A stretch of 64,000 nucleotides of DNA from contig NZ_AP027737.1 in NCBI RefSeq assembly GCF_030296695.1, positions 3,549,807 to 3,613,806 on the forward strand, given 5' to 3'. The translations under genes and the position numbers were made by a program. Below, piece by piece: positions 54,982 to 64,000 of this stretch. The notes under the pieces were generated by a model, which worked only from the letters and a program-made list of their open reading frames with translations, was not told the origin of the DNA and did no database searches. The DNA is from Agromyces mangrovi (GTDB lineage: Bacteria > Actinomycetota > Actinomycetes > Actinomycetales > Microbacteriaceae). The first letter of the stretch is position 1. Each line of letters opens with the position of its first letter.

Positions 54982-56013
54982 TTATAGGTCATCGAGTGGC
55001 AGCCCTGCGGCGGGACTGCTGAGACCGAGGTGCCGCCACGCGGCGGGACTCGCCACGCGCCCGCGCGGCGTGCGGGTGAGCAGGCCGATGCGCACCAGGA
55101 ACGGCTCGACCACCGACTCGATGGTCTCGGCCTCCTCGCCGACCGACACCGCGAGGGTGTTCAGCCCGACGGGCCCGCCGCCGAAGCGCGTGAGGATCGC
55201 CTCGATGACCGCGCGGTCGAGCCGGTCGAGGCCGAGCTCGTCGACGTCGTAGAGCTCCAGCGCCGCGCGCACGGCGTCGAGGTCGGCGCGCCCGCCGTGC
55301 ACGAGCGCGTAGTCGCGCACGCGTCGGAGCAGCCGGTTCGCGATGCGCGGCGTGCCGCGGCAGCGTCCGGCGATCTCGGCCAGCGCCTCGCCGTCGACGT
55401 CGAGCCCGAGCATGGCCGCCGCGCGGCCGAGCACCTCGCGCAGCTCGTCCTCGCCGTAGAACTCGAGGTGCGCGGTGAATCCGAACCGGTCGCGCAGCGG
55501 ATTCGGCAGCAGGCCGGATCGGGTGGTCGCTCCGACGAGCGTGAACGGCGCCAGGTCGAGCGGGACGCTCGTCGCGCCGGCGCCCTTCCCGACCATGATG
55601 TCGATGCGGAAGTCCTCCATCGCGAGGTACAGCATCTCCTCGGCCGAGCGCGCCATGCGATGGATCTCGTCGATGAACAGCACCTCGCCGGGCACGAGCG
55701 ACGACAGGATCGCCGCGAGGTCGCCCGCGTGCTGGATCGCCGGGCCGCTCGACATGCGGAGCGGCCGGCCACCCTCGTGGGCGACGATCATGGCGAGCGT
55801 CGTCTTGCCCAGCCCCGGCGGGCCGGCCAGCAGGATGTGGTCGGGCGTGCGCTGCTGCATCTGCGCGGCGGTGAGCAGCAGTTGGAGCTGGCCGCGCACG
55901 CGCGGCTGGCCGACGAACTCGCCGAGGCTGCGCGGCCGGAGTGCGCCCTCGAAGGCCAGCTCGGCCTCGTTCGCGAGCTCGGGGCTCGTCAGGTCGACGC
56001 CGGGGTCGCTCAC
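54982..56013 (-). CDS. ruvB: Holliday junction branch migration ATPase RuvB
   Basis: AAA+ motor that drives branch migration with RuvA. The 343 residues contain Walker [10 protein letters not shown] (64-72), Walker B LFIDEIHR (DEIH at 115-118), sensor 1 [11 protein letters not shown] and the C-terminal winged-helix part [17 protein letters not shown]. The N-terminal [12 protein letters not shown] motif is present. GTG 56013 overlaps the ruvA stop (GTGA). ruvC, ruvA and ruvB form one coupled unit. Confidence 0.98.
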   Translation of the reverse strand: MSDPGVDLTSPELANEAELAFEGALRPRSLGEFVGQPRVRGQLQLLLTAAQMQQRTPDHILLAGPPGLGKTTLAMIVAHEGGRPLRMSSGPAIQHAGDLAAILSSLVPGEVLFIDEIHRMARSAEEMLYLAMEDFRIDIMVGKGAGATSVPLDLAPFTLVGATTRSGLLPNPLRDRFGFTAHLEFYGEDELREVLGRAAAMLGLDVDGEALAEIAGRCRGTPRIANRLLRRVRDYALVHGGRADLDAVRAALELYDVDELGLDRLDRAVIEAILTRFGGGPVGLNTLAVSVGEEAETIESVVEPFLVRIGLLTRTPRGRVASPAAWRHLGLSSPAAGLPLDDL

Positions 56014-56630
56014 GAGGCCCTCCCCGCGTGCTGCGCCGGGCCGAGCCGGGCGAGCGTGAGTCGCAGCAGCACGGGCACGGATGCCGCATCGGAGTCGGAT
56101 GCCTCGGCCAGCGTGTCGGCCAGGGCCTGCTGGGCCGCCTTCTCGGGCCAGCCGAGACCGGTCAGCGCCGCGAGCACGTCGTCGCCGGCGGTGGCCTGCA
56201 CCGACGGCACCGCGGTGACGGGCGGAGCGGTGACCACGAGCTTGCCGGTGAGCGACACGACGATGAGCTTCGCGGTCTTGGGGCCGATGCCGCTGACCTT
56301 GCGGAAGGCAGCGTCGTCCTCGTTCGCGACCGCCTGCGCGACCTGCTCGGGCGAGAGCGCCGACAGCACCCCGAGCGCGGACTTCGGCCCGACGCCGGTG
56401 ACGCCGATGAGCAGGTCGAAGACCTGCAGCTCCTCGATCGTGGCGAACCCGAACAGGGAGAGCGCGTCCTCCCGCACGATGAGCGCGGTGTGCACCCGGA
56501 GCGTCTCCCCCTCGCGTGCCCCGAGGGCGAGGGCCGGCGTCGTCGCGACGGAGAACCCGACGCCGCCGACGTCGATCACGACCGAACCGCCGGCTGCCGC
56601 GAGCACCGTTCCACTGAGCGAGGAGATCAC
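56010..56630 (-). CDS. ruvA: Holliday junction DNA helicase subunit RuvA
   Basis: Tetrameric protein that binds Holliday junctions and loads RuvB. The 206 residues comprise an N-terminal OB fold ([25 protein letters not shown]), two helix-hairpin-helix motifs ([31 protein letters not shown]) and the C-terminal RuvB-contact domain ([12 protein letters not shown]). GTG 56630 overlaps the ruvC stop (GTGA). Confidence 0.97.
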   Translation of the reverse strand: MISSLSGTVLAAAGGSVVIDVGGVGFSVATTPALALGAREGETLRVHTALIVREDALSLFGFATIEELQVFDLLIGVTGVGPKSALGVLSALSPEQVAQAVANEDDAAFRKVSGIGPKTAKLIVVSLTGKLVVTAPPVTAVPSVQATAGDDVLAALTGLGWPEKAAQQALADTLAEASDSDAASVPVLLRLTLARLGPAQHAGRAS

Positions 56631-57226
56631 GGCTTCAGACTACGTGCGGCCCCCGACGTCTTCGCGGCACGCTCCGCGGCGAGCCACGCCTTCTGCGCCG
56701 GCGTCGCTCCCGCGTCCACGTCGGACGAGCCGCCGGCCGCCGCTCCGGATCCCGGCCCCGACCGCCACGCGTGGCAGATCGCGAGCGCGAGGGCGTCCGC
56801 CGCATCCGCGGGCTTCGGCGGCGTCTCCAGGCCGAGGATGCGCGCGACCATCGCGCCGACCTGCTTCTTGTCGGCCCGCCCGTACCCCGTGATCGCGGCC
56901 TTCACCTCGCTGGGCGTGTGCAGGGCGACGGTGAGCTCGCGCCTGGCCGCCAAGTGCATCGCGACGCCCGAGATCTGCGCGGTCCCCATGATCGTCGAGA
57001 CGTCGCTGCGCGCGAACACGCGCTCCAGCGCGACGGCATGCGGCCGGTGCTCCTCGAGGATCGCGTCGAGCCCCTCCGCGATGCGCAGCAGGCGCCGCTC
57101 GATCGCCAGGTCGGCCGGCGAACGCAGCACCACCACGTCGACGAGCGTCGCCCGCCGGTCGGGAGCGACATCGACGACGCCGACACCGCACCGGGTGAGC
57201 CCCGGGTCGATGCCGAGCACGCGCAT
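56627..57226 (-). CDS. ruvC: Crossover junction endodeoxyribonuclease RuvC
   Basis: Resolves Holliday junctions by paired nicks. The 199 residues keep the four catalytic acids: Asp7 ([10 protein letters not shown]), Glu68 (VALERVF), Asp141 and Asp144 ([14 protein letters not shown]), and the KKQVGAMV helix. The last ~40 residues are a Gly/Ala-rich extension. It follows yebC by 5 bp, the common yebC-ruvC-ruvA-ruvB order. Confidence 0.97.
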   Translation of the reverse strand: MRVLGIDPGLTRCGVGVVDVAPDRRATLVDVVVLRSPADLAIERRLLRIAEGLDAILEEHRPHAVALERVFARSDVSTIMGTAQISGVAMHLAARRELTVALHTPSEVKAAITGYGRADKKQVGAMVARILGLETPPKPADAADALALAICHAWRSGPGSGAAAGGSSDVDAGATPAQKAWLAAERAAKTSGAARSLKP

Positions 57227-57231
57227 GACGG

Positions 57232-57993
57232 CTACTCGTCCGCCTCGAGCTCCGCCAGCACCTCGGCGCTGACGTCGTAGTTGCTGTAGACGTTCTGCAC
57301 GTCGTCCGAGTCCTCGAGCGCGTCGATGAGGCGGAACACCTTGCGCGCCGTCTCGGCGTCGACCTCGACCTTGAGCGACGGCACGAACGCGACGTCGGCC
57401 GAGTCGTAGTCGATGCCGGCGTCCTGCAGCGCGGTACGCGTCTGCACGAGGTCGGTGGCCTCGGTGATGACCTCGAAGGTCTCGCCCTCGTCGGTGACCT
57501 CCTCGGCGCCCGCGTCGAGCACGGCGGCGAGCACGTCATCCTCGGTGAGCCCGTCGGCGGCGCCCACGACGATGAGTCCCTTGCGGTTGAAGTTGTACGC
57601 GACGCTGCCCGGGTCGGCCATCGTGCCGCCGTTGCGCGTCATGGCCGTGCGCACCTCGGCGGCAGCGCGGTTCTTGTTGTCGGTGAGGCACTCGACGAGC
57701 AGGGCGACGCCGTTCGGCGCGTAGCCCTCGTACATGATCGTCGTGTACTCGATGGACTCGCCGGAGATGCCGGCGCCTCGCTTGATCGCGCGGTCGATGT
57801 TGTCGTTGGGAACCGAGGTCTTCTTGGCCTTCTGCACGGCGTCGTACAGCGTCGGGTTGCCCGCCAGGTCGGCGCCGCCGAGCTTCGCGGCGACCTCGAT
57901 GTTCTTGATGAGCTTCGCGAACGACTTCGCACGGCGCGCGTCGATGACGGCCTTCTTGTGCTTGGTCGTCGCCCACTTGGAATGGCCTGACAT
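57232..57993 (-). CDS. YebC/PmpR family transcriptional regulator/translation factor
   Basis: The 253-residue YebC family protein starts [23 protein letters not shown], has the linker [22 protein letters not shown] and the C-terminal [20 protein letters not shown]. Family members have been described as DNA-binding regulators and, more recently, as factors helping ribosomes with proline-rich sequences. ATG 57993 is the family start. Proximity to ruvC is conserved across bacteria. Confidence 0.96.
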   Translation of the reverse strand: MSGHSKWATTKHKKAVIDARRAKSFAKLIKNIEVAAKLGGADLAGNPTLYDAVQKAKKTSVPNDNIDRAIKRGAGISGESIEYTTIMYEGYAPNGVALLVECLTDNKNRAAAEVRTAMTRNGGTMADPGSVAYNFNRKGLIVVGAADGLTEDDVLAAVLDAGAEEVTDEGETFEVITEATDLVQTRTALQDAGIDYDSADVAFVPSLKVEVDAETARKVFRLIDALEDSDDVQNVYSNYDVSAEVLAELEADE

Positions 57994-58090
57994 GAATCTC
58001 CCGGGTCGTCTCTCGCGGCGCGCGCGATGCATCCGCGCCGACATGCCATTGTAGGGCAGCCCCCGCGGCGACCGGCCTGAGGCCCCGCCG

Positions 58091-58612
58091 TCAGACGAGA
58101 CGCCGGAGCGTGCGCAGGTTGCGGTTCGTGGTGGTCGGCTTGTACCTCGCCTTCGCGAGGAGCTTCGCGAACGGACTGTCGGTCGTGGTGCCCTTCACCG
58201 GGTTCCAGTAGAGCACGCCGTCGCCGCGCCGCAGCGGATCGACGTCGGGATCGAGATCGGATGCCGCCGCGGCGAGCTCGTCCAGCGCGCCCTCGTCGCT
58301 CGCGAAGACCACCCACGGCTGCCGTTCGTCGTCGTCGGCGTCGAACGGGAACGCGTCGATCACCGCGGAAACCTGCTCGACAGTCGTCAGCACGATCCAG
58401 GCGTCGTACCCGAATCGCTCCTCGAGCGCGCGCTCGATCTCGGCCTTCAGGTCGCGAGGGCCACCGGATGCCTCGAAGACGACGTTGCCGCTCGCGAGCA
58501 CCGTGCGCACGTCGTCGTGGCCGAGGCCCGTGAAGACGGCGCGCAGGTCGGCGGACCGGATGGTGACCCCGCCGACGTTCACGCCCCGGAGCAGTGCGAT
58601 GTACCGCGTCAT
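58091..58612 (-). CDS. DUF1697 domain-containing protein
   Basis: A 173-residue DUF1697 protein, recognised by the opening [13 protein letters not shown] and the segment [21 protein letters not shown], and by the closing [10 protein letters not shown]. The function is unknown. It sits between pdxT and yebC in an otherwise conserved cluster, 39 bp after pdxT and 97 bp before yebC, so it looks like a later insertion. ATG 58612 was preferred to a GTG three codons earlier because the family begins [10 protein letters not shown]. Confidence 0.9.
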   Translation of the reverse strand: MTRYIALLRGVNVGGVTIRSADLRAVFTGLGHDDVRTVLASGNVVFEASGGPRDLKAEIERALEERFGYDAWIVLTTVEQVSAVIDAFPFDADDDERQPWVVFASDEGALDELAAAASDLDPDVDPLRRGDGVLYWNPVKGTTTDSPFAKLLAKARYKPTTTNRNLRTLRRLV

Positions 58613-58651
58613 GACGCCCACGCTACGCCCGGCGGCCGACGCGCAGCCGCG

Positions 58652-59239
58652 TCAGGAGCGGGCGCGCGCCTTCGACAGGAAGTACTCGTGGAACCGGTAC
58701 TCCCCCGTTATCTCGGGGTGGAAGCTCGTGCCGAGCAGGTTGTCCTGCTCGACCGCGACGACGCGGCCGTCGTCCAGGCGCGCCAGCGGCGTCGCCGCCG
58801 GCCCGACCGACTCGACCACCGGACCGCGGATGAACACCGCGTGCACCGGATCGTCTCCGATCGCCGGCACGTCGAGGTCGGTCTCGAACGACTGGTTCTG
58901 CGAGCCGAACGCGTTGCGCCGCACCACCACGTCGAGCCCGCCCAGGCTCTGTTGACCGGCGATCGCGTCGAGCACGGTGTCGGCGAGCATGATCAGACCG
59001 GCGCAGGTGCCGTACACGGGCAGGCCGTCGGCGATCGCCGCCTTCAGGGGCTCGGCGAGCCCGAACGCGCGCGAGAGCTTGTCCATCACGGTCGACTCGC
59101 CGCCGGGGATGACGAGCCCGTCGACCTCGGCGAGCTCGGATGCCCGTCGCACCGTCGCGACCTCCGCCCCCAGGCCGGAGAGCACCGCGACGTGCTCGCG
59201 GAAGTCGCCCTGCAGGGCGAGTACGCCGACTCGGGTCAT
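58652..59239 (-). CDS. pdxT: Pyridoxal 5'-phosphate synthase glutaminase subunit
   Basis: Glutaminase that feeds ammonia to PdxS in DXP-independent PLP synthesis. The 195 residues contain VLALQGDFREHV, GGESTVMDKL, the nucleophile Cys79 in YGTCAGLIML and the His-Glu pair at 174/176 in SFHPEITGEYRFHEYF. It follows pdxS by 54 bp in transcription order. Confidence 0.97.
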   Translation of the reverse strand: MTRVGVLALQGDFREHVAVLSGLGAEVATVRRASELAEVDGLVIPGGESTVMDKLSRAFGLAEPLKAAIADGLPVYGTCAGLIMLADTVLDAIAGQQSLGGLDVVVRRNAFGSQNQSFETDLDVPAIGDDPVHAVFIRGPVVESVGPAATPLARLDDGRVVAVEQDNLLGTSFHPEITGEYRFHEYFLSKARARS

Positions 59240-59293
59240 GACGTCACCGTTCCGGATGCCGCTGCGCGCGGCATCCGCTCGTGTCTTCCGTGC

Positions 59294-60184
59294 CTACCAG
59301 CCGCGCTCGGCGAGCCGGTGCGGGGCGGGCAGGTCGCCGACGTTGATGCCGACCATGGCCTCGCCGAGCCCGCGCGACGCCTCGGCGATGACCGCCGGGT
59401 CGTCGTGGAAGGTGGTGGCCTTGACGACGGCCGCGGCGCGCGCCTCGGGGTTGCCCGACTTGAAGATGCCGGAACCGACGAACACGCCGTCGGCGCCGAG
59501 CTGCATCATCATCGCGGCGTCGGCCGGGGTGGCCACGCCGCCCGCGGTGAAGAGCACGACGGGGAGCTTGCCGGTCTCGGCGACCTCGGCCACGAGCTCG
59601 TACGGCGCCTGCAGCTCCTTCGCCGCGACGTACAGCTCGTCCTTCGTCATCGACTTCAGCGCGTTGATCTCGGAGGTGATCTTGCGGATGTGCTTGGTCG
59701 CCTCGGAGACGTCGCCGGTGCCGGCCTCGCCCTTCGAGCGGATCATCGCCGCACCCTCGTTGATGCGTCGGAGCGCCTCGCCGAGGTTGGTCGCGCCGCA
59801 GACGAAGGGCGTGTTGAACTCCCACTTGTCGATGTGGTTCACGTAGTCGGCCGGGGAGAGCACCTCGGACTCGTCGATGTAGTCGACGTCGAGCGCCTGG
59901 AGCACCTGCGCCTCGACGAAGTGGCCGATGCGGGCCTTCGCCATGACGGGGATCGAGACCTCGGCGATGATCGCCTCGATGAGGTCGGGATCGCTCATAC
60001 GCGCCACGCCGCCCTGGGCGCGGATGTCGGCCGGCACGCGCTCGAGCGCCATGACGGCGACGGCGCCCGCGTCCTCGGCGATGCGGGCCTGCTCGGCCGT
60101 GACGACGTCCATGATCACGCCGCCCTTCAGCATCTCGGCGAGCCCGCGCTTGACGCGGCTCGAGCCGAACTCGGCAGTGCTCAT
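59294..60184 (-). CDS. pdxS: Pyridoxal 5'-phosphate synthase PdxS
   Basis: PLP synthase that condenses ribose 5-phosphate, glyceraldehyde 3-phosphate and ammonia from PdxT. The 296 residues show Asp26 in [13 protein letters not shown], Lys83 in [13 protein letters not shown] (Schiff-base lysine), and the [19 protein letters not shown] region. ATG 60184 is the family start; a longer open frame upstream overlaps the pdxR region and was discarded. The promoter region is shared with the divergent pdxR. Confidence 0.98.
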   Translation of the reverse strand: MSTAEFGSSRVKRGLAEMLKGGVIMDVVTAEQARIAEDAGAVAVMALERVPADIRAQGGVARMSDPDLIEAIIAEVSIPVMAKARIGHFVEAQVLQALDVDYIDESEVLSPADYVNHIDKWEFNTPFVCGATNLGEALRRINEGAAMIRSKGEAGTGDVSEATKHIRKITSEINALKSMTKDELYVAAKELQAPYELVAEVAETGKLPVVLFTAGGVATPADAAMMMQLGADGVFVGSGIFKSGNPEARAAAVVKATTFHDDPAVIAEASRGLGEAMVGINVGDLPAPHRLAERGW

Positions 60185-60237
60185 CGGTGCATCCCTTCGA
60201 TGGAGGTCGCGCGATCGCGCAGGTGCGGACAAGCTGC

Positions 60238-60265
60238 TTGCTTGGCCTAGGCCAAAAGATAGCAT
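60238..60265 (+). promoter_or_regulatory. Candidate pdxR promoter containing a 14-bp palindrome
   Basis: TTGCTT (60238-60243) and TAGCAT (60260-60265) form a possible -35/-10 pair with 16-bp spacing for pdxR. The perfect palindrome TTGGCCTAGGCCAA (60242-60255) lies inside the spacer, in the 120-bp gap between pdxS and pdxR. It is the best candidate PdxR operator, since MocR regulators of PLP genes typically bind in this divergent region. Confidence 0.5.
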
Positions 60266-60304
60266 GGGCTCGACACCGCCCACGCACACCTGACGGATCG
60301 TGAC

Positions 60305-61642
60305 ATGACCCTCGAGATCACCGGCCGCTCGGCCGCCGACATCGCCGACAGCGTGCGTGCGCTCATCGAGCGCGGCGCCCTGCGACCGGGCGACCCGCTG
60401 CCACCCGTGCGGAACCTGGCCGACCTGCTGGGCGTCAACCGCAACACGGCGGTCGCGGCGTACCGACAGCTCACGGCAGCGGGCGTCGTGGTGACGCGCG
60501 GGCGCGGCGGCACCCACGTCGCCGACCACGCGGTCGTCCCGCAGGAGGGCTACGCGTCCGACAGCGTGCTGCGCGACGTCGCCACGGGCAATCCCGACCC
60601 CGACCGCATCCCCGACCCGATGCCCGCGCTGGCGGGCATGGCCGGCCGGCCGGTGCTCTACGGCGAGCCCGTGATCGATCCGGGACTCGAACGCTGGGCG
60701 CGCGAGTGGATGACCGCCGACCTCGCGCCGGCCGACGTGCACCTGACGATCACGAGCGGCGCGGCCGACGCGGTCGACCGGCTGCTCGCCCAGGCGCTCG
60801 TGCGCGACGACGCGGTGGCCCTCGAGGACCCGTGCTTCCTGACCAGCATCCACACCGTGCGGGTCGGCGGGTACCGCCCGGTTGCCGTGCCGGTCGACGA
60901 CGAGGGCATGACCGTCGCCGGGCTGCGCGCCGCGCTCGACGAGGGCGTGCGCGCGGTCGTCTGCACGCCGCGCGCGCAGAACCCGACGGGCGCGAGCCTC
61001 TCCGCGCAGCGCGCGGCCGACCTGCGCGCGGTGCTCGCCGACCATCCGTACGTGCTCGTGATCGAGGACGACCACTTCTCGATGCTCTCGCGCAGCCCGT
61101 TCCGCTCGATCATCGGGCCCGGTCATCGGCGCTGGGCGCTCGTGCGCTCGGTGTCGAAGTTCCTCGGGCCCGACATGTGCCTCGCGGTCACCGCGTCCGA
61201 TGCCGAGACCGCCGACCGGCTCGCGATGCGGCTGAGCCCGGGCACGACCTGGGTGAGCCACCTGCTCCAGCGCCTGGTGCTCGCGCTCGCGACCGACCCC
61301 GACGTCGCGTCCGACATCCGCGCGGCCGGCACCCACTACGCGGACCGGAACGACGCGTTCGCCGCTCGCCTCACCGCACTCGGCGTGCCGACGGTCGCCG
61401 GCGACGGCCTGAACCTCTGGGTGCCGCTGCCGGTGCCCGCCCGCGACGTGTCCGAGCAGCTCATGCGGCGCGGGTGGCTCGCGCGCGGCGACGAGTTCGT
61501 GCTGGGCGCCGCGTCGGCCGACGCGCGACTCCGACTGACGGTGCACGACCTGTCAGACGTCGACGCGGACCGCCTGGCCGCCGACGTCGCGGCCGCGGTG
61601 GCGGCGGCCGGTGGACGCCGCTCCCCCGCCGGGATGGAATGA
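60305..61642 (+). CDS. pdxR: MocR/PdxR-type transcriptional regulator
   Basis: GntR/MocR fusion regulator of PLP synthesis. The 445 residues have an N-terminal winged helix-turn-helix (about 10-75; [24 protein letters not shown]) and a C-terminal class-I aminotransferase-like domain with the PLP lysine in [12 protein letters not shown]. It is divergent from pdxST and overlaps pdxY by 4 bp, so it is placed to control both de novo synthesis and salvage. PdxR in relatives activates pdxST when PLP is low; the same role is inferred here. Confidence 0.92.
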   Translation: MTLEITGRSAADIADSVRALIERGALRPGDPLPPVRNLADLLGVNRNTAVAAYRQLTAAGVVVTRGRGGTHVADHAVVPQEGYASDSVLRDVATGNPDPDRIPDPMPALAGMAGRPVLYGEPVIDPGLERWAREWMTADLAPADVHLTITSGAADAVDRLLAQALVRDDAVALEDPCFLTSIHTVRVGGYRPVAVPVDDEGMTVAGLRAALDEGVRAVVCTPRAQNPTGASLSAQRAADLRAVLADHPYVLVIEDDHFSMLSRSPFRSIIGPGHRRWALVRSVSKFLGPDMCLAVTASDAETADRLAMRLSPGTTWVSHLLQRLVLALATDPDVASDIRAAGTHYADRNDAFAARLTALGVPTVAGDGLNLWVPLPVPARDVSEQLMRRGWLARGDEFVLGAASADARLRLTVHDLSDVDADRLAADVAAAVAAAGGRRSPAGME

Positions 61643-62502
61643 TCGAGCAGGTGAAGGTCCTCTCCATCCAGTCCGCCGTCGCCTACGGGCACGTCGGCAA
61701 CTCCGCGGCCGTGTTCCCCCTCCAGCGCATCGGCGTCGAGGTGATGCCGGTCTACACGGTCAACTTCTCCAACCACACCGGCTACGGCGCGTGGCGCGGG
61801 CCGATGATCGACCCCGACGACGTGCGGGCCGTCATCGACGGCATCGAGGACCGCGGGGCGTTCGCCGACATCGACGTGATCCTCTCGGGCTACCAGGGCG
61901 GCGAGGGCATCGCCGACGTGATCCTCGACGCCGTCGCGCGCATCAAGGCAGCGAGCCCGGGCGCGATCTACGCGTGCGACCCGGTGATGGGCAATGCCAA
62001 GAGCGGATGCTTCGTGGCCCCGGCCATTCCCGTGCTGCTGCGCGAGCGCGTGGTGCCCGCCGCCGATCTCATCACCCCGAACCAGTTCGAGCTCGGCTTC
62101 CTCACGGGCACCGAGCCCGACACCCTCGAGTCGACGCTCGCGTCGGTCGACCTCATCCGGGCCACCGGCCCGAGCACGGTGCTGGTGACGAGCGTCGAGC
62201 GCCCCGACCGCCCGGAGGGCACGATCGAGATGCTCGCGGTCGACGACCGCGGCGCATGGATCGTGCAGACCCCGCACCTGCCGATGAAGGCGAACGGCTC
62301 GGGCGACGTCACGGCCGCCCTGTTCACGGCCCATTACCGCGGCACCGGCGATGCGGCCGACGCCCTCGCACGTACGGCGTCGAGCGTCTTCGACCTGTTG
62401 TCGAACACGCACGCCTCGGGCGAGCGCGAGCTGCAGCTCGTCGAGTCGCAGGAGGCCTACGCGCATCCCCGCATGCAGTTCGAGGTTCGGCAGGTGCGCT
62501 GA
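61639..62502 (+). CDS. pdxY: Pyridoxal kinase PdxY
   Basis: Ribokinase-fold enzyme phosphorylating pyridoxal in PLP salvage. The 287 residues include SIQSAVAYGHVGNSAAVFPLQRIG, NFSNHTGYGAWRG, VILSGYQGG, CDPVMGNAKSGCFV, TPNQFELGFLTG, and the ATP/catalytic loop KANGSGDVTAALF with Asp. ATG 61639 overlaps the pdxR stop (ATGA). The 3' end converges on the HIT gene. Confidence 0.95.
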   Translation: MIEQVKVLSIQSAVAYGHVGNSAAVFPLQRIGVEVMPVYTVNFSNHTGYGAWRGPMIDPDDVRAVIDGIEDRGAFADIDVILSGYQGGEGIADVILDAVARIKAASPGAIYACDPVMGNAKSGCFVAPAIPVLLRERVVPAADLITPNQFELGFLTGTEPDTLESTLASVDLIRATGPSTVLVTSVERPDRPEGTIEMLAVDDRGAWIVQTPHLPMKANGSGDVTAALFTAHYRGTGDAADALARTASSVFDLLSNTHASGERELQLVESQEAYAHPRMQFEVRQVR

Positions 62503-62509
62503 GTCGGAC

Positions 62510-63076
62510 TCAGGCGGTCCAGGCGTCCGCGATCTCCTGCCGCACGTCGCCGAGCAGGCGAGGGATCGCCTTGGTCTTCGCGATGATCGGGAAGAAGTTC
62601 GCGTCGAGCGCCCAGCGCGGCACGATGTGCTGGTGCAGGTGCTCGGAGATGCCGGCGCCCGCGATGCGGCCCTGGTTCATGCCGATGTTGAACCCGTCGC
62701 AGCGGGAGACCTCGCGCACCACGCGCATCGCGATCTGCGTGATGCGGCCGATGTCGTCGACCTCCTCGGGCGTCGCCTGGTCGTAGGTGGCGATGTGCCG
62801 GTACGGGCAGACGAGCAGGTGTCCGCTGTTGTACGGGTACAGGTTCAGCAGCGCGTACGCGTGCTCGCCGCGCGCGACGATCATCGACTGCTCGTCGTCC
62901 ATCTCCGGCGCACGGCAGAACGGGCAGGCGTGCTCCTCGGGCTGCTGGCCCTGCTCGATGTACACCATCCGGTGCGGGGTCCACAGCCGCTGGAACGCGT
63001 CGGGCACGCCGGGCAGGTCGCCCGAGGCATCCGTCGGCACCTGTTCGAACTCGTCGGGGCTGTACGGACCCGGCAT
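62510..63076 (-). CDS. HIT-domain nucleotide-binding protein
   Basis: A 188-residue HIT-family protein. The histidine triad is HLHQH at 146-150, and CPFC at 51-54 gives an N-terminal zinc-like motif. In mycobacteria the protein next to thrS in this position is an AP4A phosphorylase (Rv2613c type), so an AP4A-phosphorylase or hydrolase role is plausible, not shown. ATG 63076 shares one base with the thrS stop (TGATG). Confidence 0.93.
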   Translation of the reverse strand: MPGPYSPDEFEQVPTDASGDLPGVPDAFQRLWTPHRMVYIEQGQQPEEHACPFCRAPEMDDEQSMIVARGEHAYALLNLYPYNSGHLLVCPYRHIATYDQATPEEVDDIGRITQIAMRVVREVSRCDGFNIGMNQGRIAGAGISEHLHQHIVPRWALDANFFPIIAKTKAIPRLLGDVRQEIADAWTA

Positions 63077-64000
63077 CAGAAGTCGCCCTGCGAGACGACC
63101 TGTCGGCGCTCGTCGATGACGGCGCGGATGCGTGCGACCGCCTGGTCGATCGGCACGCCGTTCTCCTGGCTGCCGTCGCGGAACCGGAAGCTGACCGTGT
63201 TCTGCGAGCGGTCGTCCTCGCCCGCGATGAGCTGGAACGGCACCTTCTGCTTGGTGTGCGTGCGGATCTTCTTCTGCATGCGGTCGTCGCTCGTGTCGAG
63301 CTCGGCACGCACGCCCGAGGCCCTCAGCTGCTCGATCACGGCGCCGAGGTACGACTCGTACTCCTCGGCGACCGGGATGCCCACGACCTGCACGGGCGCG
63401 AGCCACACGGGGAACGCACCGGCGTAGTGCTCGGTGAGCACGCCGAAGAAGCGCTCGATCGAGCCGAACAGCGCGCGGTGGATCATGACCGGGCGCTTGC
63501 GGGTGCCGTCGGAGGCGGCGTACTCGAGCTCGAACCGCTCGGGCAGCATGAAGTCGAGCTGCACGGTCGACATCTGCCAGGTGCGGCCGATCGCGTCGCG
63601 CGCCTGCACCGAGATCTTCGGGCCGTAGAACGCGGCGCCGCCCGGGTCGGGCACGAGCTCGAGACCCGACTCCTCGGCGACCTCCGCGAGCGTCTGGGTC
63701 GCCTCCTCCCAGACCTCGTCGTCTCCGATGTACTTCTCGGGGTCCTTCGTCGAGAGCTCGAGGTAGAAGTCGGTGAGGCCGTAGTCGTTCAGCAGGTCGA
63801 GCACGAACCGCAGGGTGCGGGTGAGCTCGGACTTCATGTCCTCACGCGTGGTGAAGATGTGCGCGTCGTCCATGGTGAGACCGCGCACGCGGGTGAGGCC
63901 GTGGATCACGCCCGACTTCTCGTTGCGGTACACGGTGCCGAACTCGAACATGCGCAGCGGCAGGTCGCGGTAGGAGCGCGCGTTCGACTTGTAGGTGAGG
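63076..64000 (-). CDS. thrS: Threonine-tRNA ligase, C-terminal part (N-terminus outside window)
   Basis: Class-II synthetase; only about 308 C-terminal residues are visible. The frame is open to the window edge. Visible motifs are the motif-2 region [36 protein letters not shown], and motif 3 [19 protein letters not shown]. The anticodon-binding domain follows ([14 protein letters not shown]). The N-terminal editing and TGS domains lie beyond 64000. Confidence 0.96.
   Translation of the reverse strand, partial: LTYKSNARSYRDLPLRMFEFGTVYRNEKSGVIHGLTRVRGLTMDDAHIFTTREDMKSELTRTLRFVLDLLNDYGLTDFYLELSTKDPEKYIGDDEVWEEATQTLAEVAEESGLELVPDPGGAAFYGPKISVQARDAIGRTWQMSTVQLDFMLPERFELEYAASDGTRKRPVMIHRALFGSIERFFGVLTEHYAGAFPVWLAPVQVVGIPVAEEYESYLGAVIEQLRASGVRAELDTSDDRMQKKIRTHTKQKVPFQLIAGEDDRSQNTVSFRFRDGSQENGVPIDQAVARIRAVIDERRQVVSQGDF

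Noticed and set aside
62510..63406. Long open frame continuing the HIT protein upstream into thrS
   Set aside because: The HIT family starts at ATG 63076; the upstream part is out of frame with thrS and has no motif.

Overview
The window is 64 kb of a high-GC (roughly 70%) actinobacterial chromosome carrying almost only conserved housekeeping genes. The actinobacterial gene order (efp-nusB/pyr operon, trp-lgt, thrS-HIT, pdxST-yebC-ruvCAB-yajC-secDF-rel), a fused mIHF-guanylate kinase, and a small DUF6704-like protein beside trpC point to Microbacteriaceae, possibly Agromyces or a close relative (inference; no 16S is present). All but four genes lie on the minus strand. No rRNA, tRNA, CRISPR, phage or insertion sequence was seen, and no intergenic gap exceeds about 200 bp.

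Layout, in coordinates. 1-5.9 kb: glutamate synthase gltD (cut by the window edge) and gltB. 6-12.2 kb: lgt and a trp cluster (trpA, trpB, trpC, two small membrane proteins, trpE). 12.2-14.5 kb: hisI, hisF, hisG, hisE. 14.6-23.3 kb: rpe, rsmB, fmt, priA, metK, coaBC, rpoZ and the mIHF-Gmk fusion. 23.2-31.9 kb: the UMP operon pyrF, carB, carA, a PH-like membrane protein, pyrC, pyrB, pyrR, headed by a PyrR-type RNA hairpin. Transcription runs from pyrR (31.9 kb) down to gltD through tightly coupled genes. 32-34 kb: a plus-strand glycosyltransferase and a DsbA-like lipoprotein. 34-43.7 kb: nusB, efp, the shikimate genes aroQ, aroB, aroK, aroC, aroE, then mltG, ruvX and alaS. 43.7-46.5 kb: a small membrane protein, rpsD and rarA. 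46.5-49.4 kb: three plus-strand genes (cyclophilin, DUF349 protein, AbiEi-like hypothetical). 49.3-60.2 kb: rel, secF, secD, yajC, ruvB, ruvA, ruvC, yebC, a DUF1697 protein, pdxT and pdxS. 60.3-62.5 kb: the divergent pdxR-pdxY pair. 62.5-64 kb: a HIT protein and partial thrS.

The genes supply chorismate and tryptophan, part of histidine, UMP and carbamoyl phosphate, SAM, CoA, PLP and glutamate, together with translation, recombination, protein export and the stringent response. Neighbours commonly overlap by 1, 4 or 8 nt, which suggests translational coupling.

Two features run through the whole window. First, six genes (gltB, fmt, the glycosyltransferase, ruvX, rarA, rel), and possibly the 3' end of pyrR, each carry a single 1- or 2-base deletion; restoring the missing bases gives normal family lengths. 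Because most are core genes and several breaks sit in short G or C runs, sequencing or assembly indels are more likely than true pseudogenes. Second, the octamer CGGATGCC/GGCATCCG occurs at least 44 times on both strands, far above the base-composition expectation. I did not find a convincing undescribed multi-gene system; the best leads are the fused mIHF-Gmk, the octamer, the PyrR leader, the pdx divergent control region, and the uncharacterised small membrane proteins inside the trp and pyr operons.
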